Shown here: one piece after another, positions 55,936-63,378 of the stretch
Numbering within the stretch: position 1 is the first letter of the stretch
Layout: each line of letters starts with the position of its first letter
Assembly (NCBI GenBank): GCA_963729215.1
Contig: CAVSND010000016.1
Coordinates: forward strand, 248,001-312,000
DNA: 64,000 nucleotides
Direction of reading: 5' to 3'
Source of the DNA: CAVQJU01 sp963729215
Lineage (GTDB): Bacteria; Acidobacteriota; Vicinamibacteria; Vicinamibacterales; CAVVIG01
Made by a program: the position numbers and the translations under genes
The notes under the pieces: generated by a model
Database searches by the model: none
Told to the model about the DNA's origin: nothing
The model's input: the letters and a program-made list of their open reading frames with translations, nothing else

Positions 55936-56841
55936 ATGGAAGTGATTGGATTCATTGGACTTGGCATCATGGGTAAGCCCATGGCCCTCAACCTCATGAA
56001 GGCGGGACATCGCCTGGTCGTGACCTCCCGGAGCAGAAAGCCGGTAGACGAGGTCGTCGCGGCCGGCGCGACGGCGGCGGCCTCGCCGGCCGAGGTGGCC
56101 CGAACCGCTTCCATCATCATCACGATGGTCCCCGATACGCCCGATGTCGAGCTGGTGCTGACCGGCCCCAACGGCATCCTCAGCGAGCTCAAGCCGGGAA
56201 CTGTTGTCATCGACATGAGCACGATCTCGCCGGTCGTCACCAAGAAACTCTCGGGGATGGTGGCGGCCAAGGGCGGGTCGATGCTCGACGCGCCCGTCAG
56301 CGGCGGCGAAATCGGCGCAAAGAACGCGACGCTCACGATCATGGTCGGCGGCGATGAAAAGACGTTCGAGCGCGCGCGTCCGATCCTCGCGTGCATGGGG
56401 AAGCCCGAGAGCGTCACGTACATCGGCGACTCCGGCGCCGGACAGGTGGCCAAGCTGTGCAACCAGATCTGCATCGGCGGTGCGCTGGCAGGCGTCGCCG
56501 AAGGCTTCGCGCTGGCGAAGAGCCTCGGCATCGATCGTTCGCGCGTACGCCAGGCGCTGCTGGGCGGGTTCGCCTCGAGCAAGGTGCTCGAAGTCCACGG
56601 GCAGCGCATGCTGACCGGCGACTACAAGCCGGGGTTTTTCACGCGTCTCTACCAGAAGGATTTGCGGCTCGTCAACGAAACCGCGATGGCGAACAACGTC
56701 GCGATGCCCGCGACGTCAATCGTCACCCAGTTCGTGAACGCGCTCGTATCGTCGGGCGGAGGCGAACTGGATTGCGCCGCGGCAGCCGAGGTGTGGTTCG
56801 CGTTGTCGGAGGGAAAGCCGGTGAAAATCACGACAACGTAG
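55936..56841 (+). CDS. garR: 2-hydroxy-3-oxopropionate reductase / 3-hydroxyisobutyrate dehydrogenase family
   Basis: The 301 residues show GFIGLGIMGKPMALNLMKAG (NAD(P) site), SMLDAPVSGGEIGAKNATL (substrate loop), GAGQVAKLCNQICIGG with the catalytic Lys, and GFFTRLYQKDLRLVNETA. The pattern fits tartronate-semialdehyde reductase best, feeding glyoxylate-derived carbon to glycerate. GGAGG precedes the ATG. The stop TAG lies within the left arm of a hairpin repeat. Confidence 0.82.
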   Translation: MEVIGFIGLGIMGKPMALNLMKAGHRLVVTSRSRKPVDEVVAAGATAAASPAEVARTASIIITMVPDTPDVELVLTGPNGILSELKPGTVVIDMSTISPVVTKKLSGMVAAKGGSMLDAPVSGGEIGAKNATLTIMVGGDEKTFERARPILACMGKPESVTYIGDSGAGQVAKLCNQICIGGALAGVAEGFALAKSLGIDRSRVRQALLGGFASSKVLEVHGQRMLTGDYKPGFFTRLYQKDLRLVNETAMANNVAMPATSIVTQFVNALVSSGGGELDCAAAAEVWFALSEGKPVKITTT

Positions 56842-56903
56842 AACGGAGAACGTAAAACGTGAGAAGCAGAGTTTCTACGTCTCTTTGCGTTCTACGTTCT
56901 ACG
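56837..56903. repeat. AACGTAG-unit hairpin at the garR stop
   Basis: Arms 56837-56856 and 56884-56903 match at 18 of 20, and T-rich units continue to about 56914. The unit resembles that flanking the S23 gene, but here the loop is only 27 nt. Confidence 0.7.
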
Positions 56904-56918
56904 TTTTGCGTTTCACCC

Positions 56919-57146
56919 TTAGTGCTGGCAGCAGCCGCGCTTGCCGTTACAGGACGTCAGGTTGACGGGCACTCCGTCAGGACCGAAACCCGTCTGGGTT
57001 TCGGCGCACCAGTACCACGTGCCGTCGTAGTTGTCGTAGAAATGCTTCTCGTCGGGATCCGGCACGGCCGTGACGTACATACCCTTGTGGCGCAGGCTGA
57101 GGCAATGCACGCCGGGCGTCAGTTTCGGTGATGTCAGGTGTTCCAT
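56919..57146 (-). CDS. Small hypothetical protein ending in Cys-Cys
   Basis: 75 residues rich in aromatic, Gly and Asp residues (YDNYDGTWYWCAETQTG), ending SCNGKRGCCQH. It starts 3 nt after the FAD-subunit stop, so it is probably the last gene of the molybdenum hydroxylase operon. Four cysteines could bind a metal. I recognise no family. Confidence 0.6.
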   Translation of the reverse strand: MEHLTSPKLTPGVHCLSLRHKGMYVTAVPDPDEKHFYDNYDGTWYWCAETQTGFGPDGVPVNLTSCNGKRGCCQH

Positions 57147-57149
57147 GGC

Positions 57150-58154
57150 TTATGCCCTCAGCGTCACCGGCTTGAGGCCGGCGATCTGCATGATCGCGCG
57201 CTTCACCGCGGTCTTCGTGATCTGCACCTTGTAGCCGTTGCGGCTCAGCGGCTTCGCCGCACGAACCGCGGCTTCCCCCGCCAGCGTCGCCGTGGCTTCG
57301 TTCAAGGGCTTCCCCACCAGGGCCTGCTCCGCATCCGTCGATCGCCACGGAATCGGCGCCACCGCTCCCAGCACGACGCGCGCCGAGCGGATGGTATTGC
57401 CGTTCATCGTCAGCACGATCGTGGTGAATGCGAGCGGCCAGTCGTGCGATTCCTTGTACCGCACCTCGTAGTGCCCGCTCTTCACGTTGCCGGGCGCCGG
57501 CAGCATCACGTGCGTGAGGATTTCATCGTCGGCCAGGACGTTTTCCTTGCGGACGTTCTGGAGCGTCGGCATGGTGAAGAAATCGGCGGCCGCGACCGTC
57601 CGCTCGCCGTTCGGCCCCACGACGCGGAAGGTCGCGCCGTACGCGGTGAACGGCACGGCGAGGCTCGAGGCGTGCACGATATGGCTTGGCCCGTCGTTGC
57701 CGAAGATGGCGTGATACTGATTCTCGCCGGCGGGCGAGAAGCAGCGGTTGCCGCCCTTCTTGTAGCAGACGAATTCTTCCTGCCGGAAGTACCAGCACCT
57801 GGGCCGCTGATTCAGGTTGCCGCCGACGGTGCCGGCGTTCCGGATCTGCGGCGTGCCGACTTCGCCGGCCGCGGCGACGACGGCGGGATAGAGCTTCGTG
57901 ACCTGCCCGTGCTCGGCGAGATCGGCGATCTTCACGCCGGCGCCGATCTTCAGGCCGCCGTCGGGGGTGGCGACGATCGTCGTGTCCGCGAAGCCCTTCA
58001 CGTTGACGAGGCGATCGGGCGACGTGACGTAGTCCTTCATCTGGGCGATGAGATCCATCCCGCCGGCAAGCGGCAGGGCGATCCGCCCGTCAATCCGGAG
58101 TGCGGCGACCGCGTCTTTTTCGTTCGTGGGGTTGGCGTACTCGAAGGCTTTCAC
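57150..58154 (-). CDS. Molybdenum hydroxylase FAD subunit (PaoB/HcrB-like)
   Basis: The 334 residues show FEYANPTNEKDAVAAL, the FAD loop LPLAGGMDLIAQMKD and VGTPQIRNAGTVGGNL. A cysteine-bearing insert RCWYFRQEEFVCYKKGGNRC resembles the extra 4Fe-4S site of PaoB and 4-hydroxybenzoyl-CoA reductase. It passes electrons from the 2Fe-2S subunit to an acceptor. The GTG start overlaps the large-subunit stop by 4 bp. Confidence 0.85.
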   Translation of the reverse strand: MKAFEYANPTNEKDAVAALRIDGRIALPLAGGMDLIAQMKDYVTSPDRLVNVKGFADTTIVATPDGGLKIGAGVKIADLAEHGQVTKLYPAVVAAAGEVGTPQIRNAGTVGGNLNQRPRCWYFRQEEFVCYKKGGNRCFSPAGENQYHAIFGNDGPSHIVHASSLAVPFTAYGATFRVVGPNGERTVAAADFFTMPTLQNVRKENVLADDEILTHVMLPAPGNVKSGHYEVRYKESHDWPLAFTTIVLTMNGNTIRSARVVLGAVAPIPWRSTDAEQALVGKPLNEATATLAGEAAVRAAKPLSRNGYKVQITKTAVKRAIMQIAGLKPVTLRA

Positions 58155-60376
58155 AGCGTGCCTCCTGCTTTCTGCTCCTCGATGGCCGCCAGGACCTTGT
58201 GCGGCATCAGCGGCAGCGACCGCAGGGTCGCACCGGTGGCGTTGCGCACGGCATTGGCGATGGACGAAGCGGTCGAAACCGTCGGTGGTTCGCCGATGCC
58301 GATGACGCCGCGCGCGCGCTGCACGGGCGTATCGACCAGCATGATGTCGATTTTCGGGATGTCCGACATGCCGGCCAGCATGTACGACTCCATGTTCGGA
58401 TTGACCATCTGGCCGGTGACGCGATCGAGGATGCGGTCTTCGAACAGCGCGAAGTTCAGCGACCCGATGATGCCGCCGTAGATCTGGCTTTCCGCCGTCA
58501 GCCGATCGACGATCAAGCCGCAGTCCTGCACGGTGAGAATGCGCTTCACCTTGACGATGCCCGTTTCGATGTCCACGTCCACTTCGGTGAACTGCACACC
58601 GCTCGTGCCGGTCGAGGACAGCCCGTCTTCCCACTCGGCGTCGACGGATATGGGTTCGGTTCCAATCAGCTTGCAGGCGTCTTTCCACGCCATGCCTTTC
58701 GACGTGTTGCCCTTGACGTGGATGCGTCCGCCGTCGGCCACGAGGTCGTCGGCGCCAACGCCCAGCTGCGGCGCCGCCTTCGCGAAGACCTGGTCGAGCG
58801 CCTTGCCGGCGGCGATGCGGATGGCCGGGCTGATCGAGGCCGCCGTCGTGCTGCCGCCCGACGCGCCGCACACCGGATACATGGTGTCGCCGATTTCAGG
58901 CTTCACGGCACTGACCGGCAGGCCCATGGTCTCGGCCGTCAGCACGGCGACGAGTGTCCGGGTGCCGGTGCCGAGGTCCTGCGTGCCGCACTTCATGACG
59001 ACGCTGCCGTCGGAGGTGATATCGCAGTGCGCGCGGCCGCCGCGGCCGCCGCCGCCCCACTGATGGGCCGACACGCCGAAGCCGTTCTTGATCGGCCCTG
59101 GCGTCGGATCGCCCGTGGCATGACGCTTCGCCCAGCCGAACGCCGTCGCGCCCTGCTGGAAGTAGTCCCCCCACGCGCGGCTCGGCGCCGCGGTCGGCAG
59201 GTTCATGATGCGGAACTGCACCGGATCCATGCGGACGCGGTCCGCCAGTTCGTCCATCAGGATTTCGGTGAGGAAGCACCCCTGCGGATGACCCGGCGCG
59301 CGCATCGCGCGCTGCTGCCCCGCGTTGATGTAGACGTCGGTGTGCTGCCGCCGGCGATTCGGGAACTGGTAGATGTACGGCAGCGGGAAGCCTGACGCGG
59401 CGCCCGCGCCGCCCGTGCCCCAGCTCTGCGCGTCGAACGCCGTGAGCTTGCCGTCGGCCGAGACGCCAGCCCGGATCTTCGCGTACGCCGACGGGCGGTT
59501 GCCGGTGTCGAGGTGCTCCTCTTTACGATCGAGGAACAGCTTGACGGCGACTTTGGCTTCCTGCGCGAGCTTCGCGCAAATCAGACCCTGCGCGTCGGGG
59601 CCGAACTTACTTCCGAACCCGCCGCCCATGTACTGGGTGATCACGCGAACGTTCGCGCTCGGAATCTTGAGGCCCTGCGCAAAGCCGTCCTTCGTGCCGT
59701 GCACACCCTGAGTGGACACCCACGCCGTCAGCTTGTCGCCATCCCATTCGCAGACGCAGCCGTGCGACTCCATGCAGACATGCGTGATGACGTGTGTCTG
59801 GTAGGTCTGCTCGACGATGTGCGCGGCGGCTTTGAAGCCGGCGTCGAGATCGCCGGACTCGTCGACGTTCCCTTTGCGCTGGTTGCCGACCGTGCCCTGG
59901 AGCGATTCGAAAATCTTCGGCGCGTCGGCGGCCATCGCCTGTTCGACCGTCGCCACGTGAGGCATCTGGTCGTACGTGACTTTGATCAGCCGCGCGGCAT
60001 CGATCGCCTGCTCTTCGGTGTCGGCCGCGACGGCAGCCACCGGATCGCCCTGATACATGACCTGGGCGCCGGCTTCCTTCCACACCAGCGCCGCTTTCAC
60101 ACCCGGAGCGCGCCGCGCTTCGGACAGATCGACGTTGACGATGCGCGCGTGCGGAAGGGGCGAGCGCACGATCTTGCCGAAGATCATGCCCGGACGGTTG
60201 ATGTCGAAGCTGTACTTCGCGCGGCCCGCGACTTTGTCGGGGCCGTCGAGGCGCTTTACCCGAGTGCTGATGACGACCGGCTTCTCGGGCCATGCGTATT
60301 TCTTGGCGCTGGCCGTCGGTCCCGGCGGAGCTGGCGGCGGAGCCGGCAGCGGCTGCTGATTCTGTGCCTTAGCCAC
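58151..60376 (-). CDS. Molybdopterin-binding subunit of a xanthine-dehydrogenase-type hydroxylase
   Basis: The 741 residues have a Pro/Ala-rich N-terminus. The aldehyde oxidase/xanthine dehydrogenase body follows: RLDGPDKVAGRAKYSFDI, YMGGGFGSKFGPDAQG (cofactor loop), MRAPGHPQG and the C-terminal IGIGEPPTVSTASSIANAV with the catalytic Glu. It hydroxylates an aldehyde or N-heterocycle using water. Loss of a signal peptide fits co-export with the Tat-bearing 2Fe-2S subunit. It overlaps both neighbours by 4-8 bp. Confidence 0.9.
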   Translation of the reverse strand: MAKAQNQQPLPAPPPAPPGPTASAKKYAWPEKPVVISTRVKRLDGPDKVAGRAKYSFDINRPGMIFGKIVRSPLPHARIVNVDLSEARRAPGVKAALVWKEAGAQVMYQGDPVAAVAADTEEQAIDAARLIKVTYDQMPHVATVEQAMAADAPKIFESLQGTVGNQRKGNVDESGDLDAGFKAAAHIVEQTYQTHVITHVCMESHGCVCEWDGDKLTAWVSTQGVHGTKDGFAQGLKIPSANVRVITQYMGGGFGSKFGPDAQGLICAKLAQEAKVAVKLFLDRKEEHLDTGNRPSAYAKIRAGVSADGKLTAFDAQSWGTGGAGAASGFPLPYIYQFPNRRRQHTDVYINAGQQRAMRAPGHPQGCFLTEILMDELADRVRMDPVQFRIMNLPTAAPSRAWGDYFQQGATAFGWAKRHATGDPTPGPIKNGFGVSAHQWGGGGRGGRAHCDITSDGSVVMKCGTQDLGTGTRTLVAVLTAETMGLPVSAVKPEIGDTMYPVCGASGGSTTAASISPAIRIAAGKALDQVFAKAAPQLGVGADDLVADGGRIHVKGNTSKGMAWKDACKLIGTEPISVDAEWEDGLSSTGTSGVQFTEVDVDIETGIVKVKRILTVQDCGLIVDRLTAESQIYGGIIGSLNFALFEDRILDRVTGQMVNPNMESYMLAGMSDIPKIDIMLVDTPVQRARGVIGIGEPPTVSTASSIANAVRNATGATLRSLPLMPHKVLAAIEEQKAGGTL

Positions 60377-60989
60377 GAGCCACCCCCTTCACGCTGGTTG
60401 CGGCTTCCATGATTCTGGTGAACGTGCCGCAGCGGCAGATATTGCCATCGAGACCCCGCTTGACCTGTGCGGGCGTCGGGTTGGGATATTTTTCAACCAG
60501 CGCCACGGTCGCCATCACGAAGCCCGGCGTGCAGAAGCCGCACATCAGCGCGTCGCGGTCGCAGAACGCCTGCTGCACCGGGTGCAGCGTCGCGCCGTTC
60601 GCGAGACCGTCCACGGTGCGAATCTGCTTGCCCTGCGCCTCGATGGCCAGCGTCGAGCACGCGTACGCCGTCTTGCCGTCGATGATCATCGTGCAGGCGC
60701 CGCAGGCACCGCGATCGCAGCCGCGCTTGTTGCCGGTGATGTCGGCCTTGTTGCGGATCGCGTTGAGCAGCGTCACGCGGGGCTCGACGTTCAGATTCAG
60801 CCGCTTGCCGTTGACGATCAACTGAATCGGCACCTCGCCGGGGCCGACCACGCGCGAGGTCTGGGCCTCGAGCTCGGCGACGCCGCCGATGACACCGGCC
60901 GCTATCGGGGCCACGCCGGCTGTTTTGAGAAACGTCCGGCGTCCGACGTTAACGCGTTCCGACTTCTCGTTCTCGTTCTTCTGAGCCAT
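60369..60989 (-). CDS. Tat-exported 2Fe-2S subunit of the molybdenum hydroxylase (PaoA-like)
   Basis: From the ATG at 60989 the 206 residues start with a twin-arginine signal (GRRTFLKTAGVAPIAAG). The plant-ferredoxin-type cluster is GCDRGACGACTMIIDG with a later Cys, and the second cluster is MCGFCTPGFVMA with GNICRCGTF. It is the electron-transfer subunit of the complex. The Tat signal implies a periplasmic enzyme, as for E. coli PaoABC. A TATACT box (minus strand) sits 38 nt upstream. Confidence 0.9.
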   Translation of the reverse strand: MAQKNENEKSERVNVGRRTFLKTAGVAPIAAGVIGGVAELEAQTSRVVGPGEVPIQLIVNGKRLNLNVEPRVTLLNAIRNKADITGNKRGCDRGACGACTMIIDGKTAYACSTLAIEAQGKQIRTVDGLANGATLHPVQQAFCDRDALMCGFCTPGFVMATVALVEKYPNPTPAQVKRGLDGNICRCGTFTRIMEAATSVKGVARG

Positions 60990-61263
60990 GCACAAGCCCT
61001 CAAACGAAAGCTGAATGAAAACGCCGAAGTATAACCCGCTCCATGGCCTGCCGGAACTTCTTACGTCGCCCGTGTAATGATTTCCTGAATGGTAAGGCCG
61101 CGCAACCTCAAGCGGGACCGTGAATCGACCGCAACGCAATGATTCGAATAGATTTACGGCGCAGGTTGTCGGGTGGCGTACCTCCTGCACCGCGGCTGGC
61201 GCACTCGACGGCCCGAATTTCACCATTCCACACGAGCGGTTTACAGGAACGAAGGAGAGAGTC

Positions 61264-61761
61264 ATGACATCAGGTTTGATGAAGACGCTGGGGGCCACGG
61301 CCCTGCTGGTTGGACTGACCGCGATGCCCGCCGCGGCCCAGACGTTTACCCTCAAGGCAACCCTGAGCGGGGCGGGCGAGGCGACGAGCATCGCGAACGG
61401 CGTCAACACAGGGGCGTTCGGCGACTGCACGGTTGTCGTGGATATGGGCGCCCAGTCGGTGAACTACAGCGTCAACGTCTTCAATTTACCCAGCGGCGTG
61501 ACGGCGAGCCACATCCACGTCGGCGCCGAGAAGACATCCGGGCCGGTCGTCGTCAACTTCGTGGTACCGCAGACGGCGTCGAACGATTTCGGGTTCAGCG
61601 GCACGACCCTCTTCAGCGCCTTCGTGCTGCGTCCCGATCAGGGGATCCGCTCGTCGGACGACATGGTGCAGGCCATCCTCGGCGGCAACTCGTACTGCAA
61701 CGTGCACTCGGCGGTGAATCCGGCCGGCGAGATTCGCGGGCAGCTGGTCCTGCAGAAGTAG
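61264..61761 (+). CDS. Exported CHRD-domain protein
   Basis: The ATG at 61264 follows GAAGGAGAGAG. A signal peptide (LGATALLVGLTAMPAAAQ) precedes one CHRD domain with TLSGAGEATS, SHIHVGAEKTSGPVVVNF and HSAVNPAGEIRGQLV. CHRD domains occur in chordin and in many bacterial surface proteins of unknown function; the HIH and GEIRGQ motifs may bind metal. It stands alone, divergent from the hydroxylase operon. The 270 nt before it show no clear further gene. Confidence 0.82.
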   Translation: MTSGLMKTLGATALLVGLTAMPAAAQTFTLKATLSGAGEATSIANGVNTGAFGDCTVVVDMGAQSVNYSVNVFNLPSGVTASHIHVGAEKTSGPVVVNFVVPQTASNDFGFSGTTLFSAFVLRPDQGIRSSDDMVQAILGGNSYCNVHSAVNPAGEIRGQLVLQK

Positions 61762-61815
61762 TTCAGAGGCTGGAGGTTGCGGGCGGCGGGATTGCGGATT
61801 GATCGCAGCGCGTGA

Positions 61816-62019
61816 TCAATCCCGGGGTCCCGCCGGCCTGTCGGCCTGCAACGTGTCCAGCAGTTCGGTCAGGTCGGCGATCTCGTTGCTGGCCGCGTAG
61901 ATAATCGCCCGGCGCTCCTGCAGTGTCGGCGTCGACCACCCCTCGGTTTCAAACCGCACGCGCCCCTCACCATCCACTTCCACGATGGTCGCGTCCATGG
62001 GTCCCACAAATAGCTTCAT
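61816..62019 (-). CDS. Small hypothetical protein
   Basis: 67 residues (KLFVGPMDATIVEVDGEG to the charged C-terminus) with a beta-rich start and a helical second half. It begins 5 nt from a perfect inverted repeat. No family recognised; coding status rests on an intact frame, ATG start and plausible composition. Confidence 0.5.
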   Translation of the reverse strand: MKLFVGPMDATIVEVDGEGRVRFETEGWSTPTLQERRAIIYAASNEIADLTELLDTLQADRPAGPRD

Positions 62020-62023
62020 ACGA

Positions 62024-62127
62024 ATCTGGTCATCTGGTCATCTAGTCATCTGGTCAGTGCTGATCAATCTGGAAATGGTCAAATCTCAAAACGATGACCA
62101 GATGACTAGATGACCAGATGACCAGAT
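62024..62127. repeat. Perfect 33-bp inverted repeat of ATGACCAG units
   Basis: Arms 62024-62056 and 62095-62127 are exact reverse complements over 33 bp around a 38-nt loop. Each arm is made of 9-bp TCATCTGG-type units. It starts 2 nt after the ACT-protein stop (minus strand) and ends 4 nt before the small gene's ATG. Confidence 0.85.
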
Positions 62128-62129
62128 GT

Positions 62130-62513
62130 TTAGAGTCCGGCAACTGCCGAGGCGCGCATCGCGTCGTCCACGCCGAGGACCACCGATGCCGTTGCGGATG
62201 CATCCGCGCAGCCGCCATAGGCGTATTCGACGTTGACGCCGGCTTCAGCGACCAGCCGCAGCGGCCCGGCGAGTGCTCCCGCCGTGTTCGGAAGCGTAGA
62301 GACCACCACTTCGCGTTCGGTGACCTGGTGATGGTGATCCCGAAGCACGGCCGCGCCGTGCACGTGATTGTCCACGACTATCCGCAGATTCCCCGACGCG
62401 TCGAGCGAGAGGGCCTGGATATTCACGCGTTCGGCGTCGAGGAGCCGGCAGACGCCGCCGAGCGCTCCGGGGCTGTTGGGCAGCCGGAGGTTGAGTTCTT
62501 TGCGAATCGCCAT
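62130..62513 (-). CDS. Tandem ACT-domain protein
   Basis: The 127 residues consist of two ACT domains: LNLRLPNSPGALGGVCRLL with NIQALSLDASG, and VVVSTLPNTAGALAGPLRLV with NVEYAYGG. ACT pairs bind small ligands such as amino acids and regulate enzymes. No catalytic domain is attached, so it is a stand-alone sensor of unknown target. Confidence 0.85.
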   Translation of the reverse strand: MAIRKELNLRLPNSPGALGGVCRLLDAERVNIQALSLDASGNLRIVVDNHVHGAAVLRDHHHQVTEREVVVSTLPNTAGALAGPLRLVAEAGVNVEYAYGGCADASATASVVLGVDDAMRASAVAGL

Positions 62514-62581
62514 GCGGAAAGCTTAGCGCATCGGCGGGCGGCGGGGGGACGAATGAGACGGGGCGGGAACGGGCGAGGTGA

Positions 62582-62617
62582 CAGCCAGCGCCGGCACATG
62601 CTGCCGACGGCTGGCTG
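62582..62617 (-). terminator. Stem-loop after the OmpA-like gene
   Basis: CAGCCAGC and GCTGGCTG form an 8-bp stem around 20 nt in the gap downstream of the ompA-like gene. There is no T-run, so it is a weak call. The rest of 62514-62676 shows nothing else. Confidence 0.3.
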
Positions 62618-62676
62618 CCGATTACTGACCTGCCTTCGCTCGCTCCCGATCCATGCGAGCGCGGAGGCGGGCTGTT

Positions 62677-63364
62677 CTACGCGAGCACGCGGATGACAAC
62701 GCGGCGGTTCTGGGCGCGATCGGCCTTCGTCTTGTTCGGCGCGACCGGCTTCGTTTCGCCGTAGCTGATGACGTTCATCTTGTGCAGCGGGATCATGTAC
62801 TGCTCGGTACAGGTACTTTTCGACGGCCTGGGCGCGCTCCATACCGATCTTCTCGTTGATCGCCGGCGAGCCGACGTTGTCCGTGTGGCCCTCGATCTCG
62901 ATGAAGACGTTCTTCGGGTCTTCCTTGAGGTGGGTCACCATCTCGTCGATCTTGGCCTTCACTTCATCCGGCAGCTCGGCCTTGCCGAACTTGAAGTTGC
63001 CCTGATCCTCGCTCAGCACCACTTCGTACACGAGGCGGCGGTTCTGCTTGTCGAACGTGTCGAGCTTGGTGCCGACACCGTTCGCAGCGGACCGGGCGTC
63101 AACAGCGGCGGCCTTCGCATCGGCGGCCGCGCCGTTGGCCTGCTGAGCCGATGCCGCAGCGGCCGACGCCTTCTGATCGACTTCCGTGATCCGACCTTCG
63201 TTCTTGCGCGTGCGCTCCTGCGTTTCCTCGACCGAACGGCCGAGCGAGTCAACCTTGTCGTTGACCTCGCCGACGCTGGTCCTGACGAACTTCTTCGATG
63301 CGCAGGCTGTCGTGCCGGCGACGACGATGAGGGCGACGGGGATGAACGTGAACAATTTCCGCAT
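62677..63364 (-). CDS. OmpA-family peptidoglycan-binding lipoprotein, frameshifted
   Basis: The N-terminus has a lipoprotein signal (IPVALIVVAGTTACASK). A coiled-coil with VEETQERTRKNEGRITEVDQ and an Ala-rich stretch follow. The OmpA C-terminal domain shows FIEIEGHTDNVGSPAINEKI and GMERAQAVEKYLY. The straight frame then goes wrong. Removing one G from GGTAC at 62806-62810 (plus strand) gives EQYMIPLHKMNVISYGETKP and ends in RRVVIRVLA at 62677, 228 residues. It anchors the outer membrane to peptidoglycan. Confidence 0.85.
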
Positions 63365-63378
63365 GACTGAGTCTCCTC

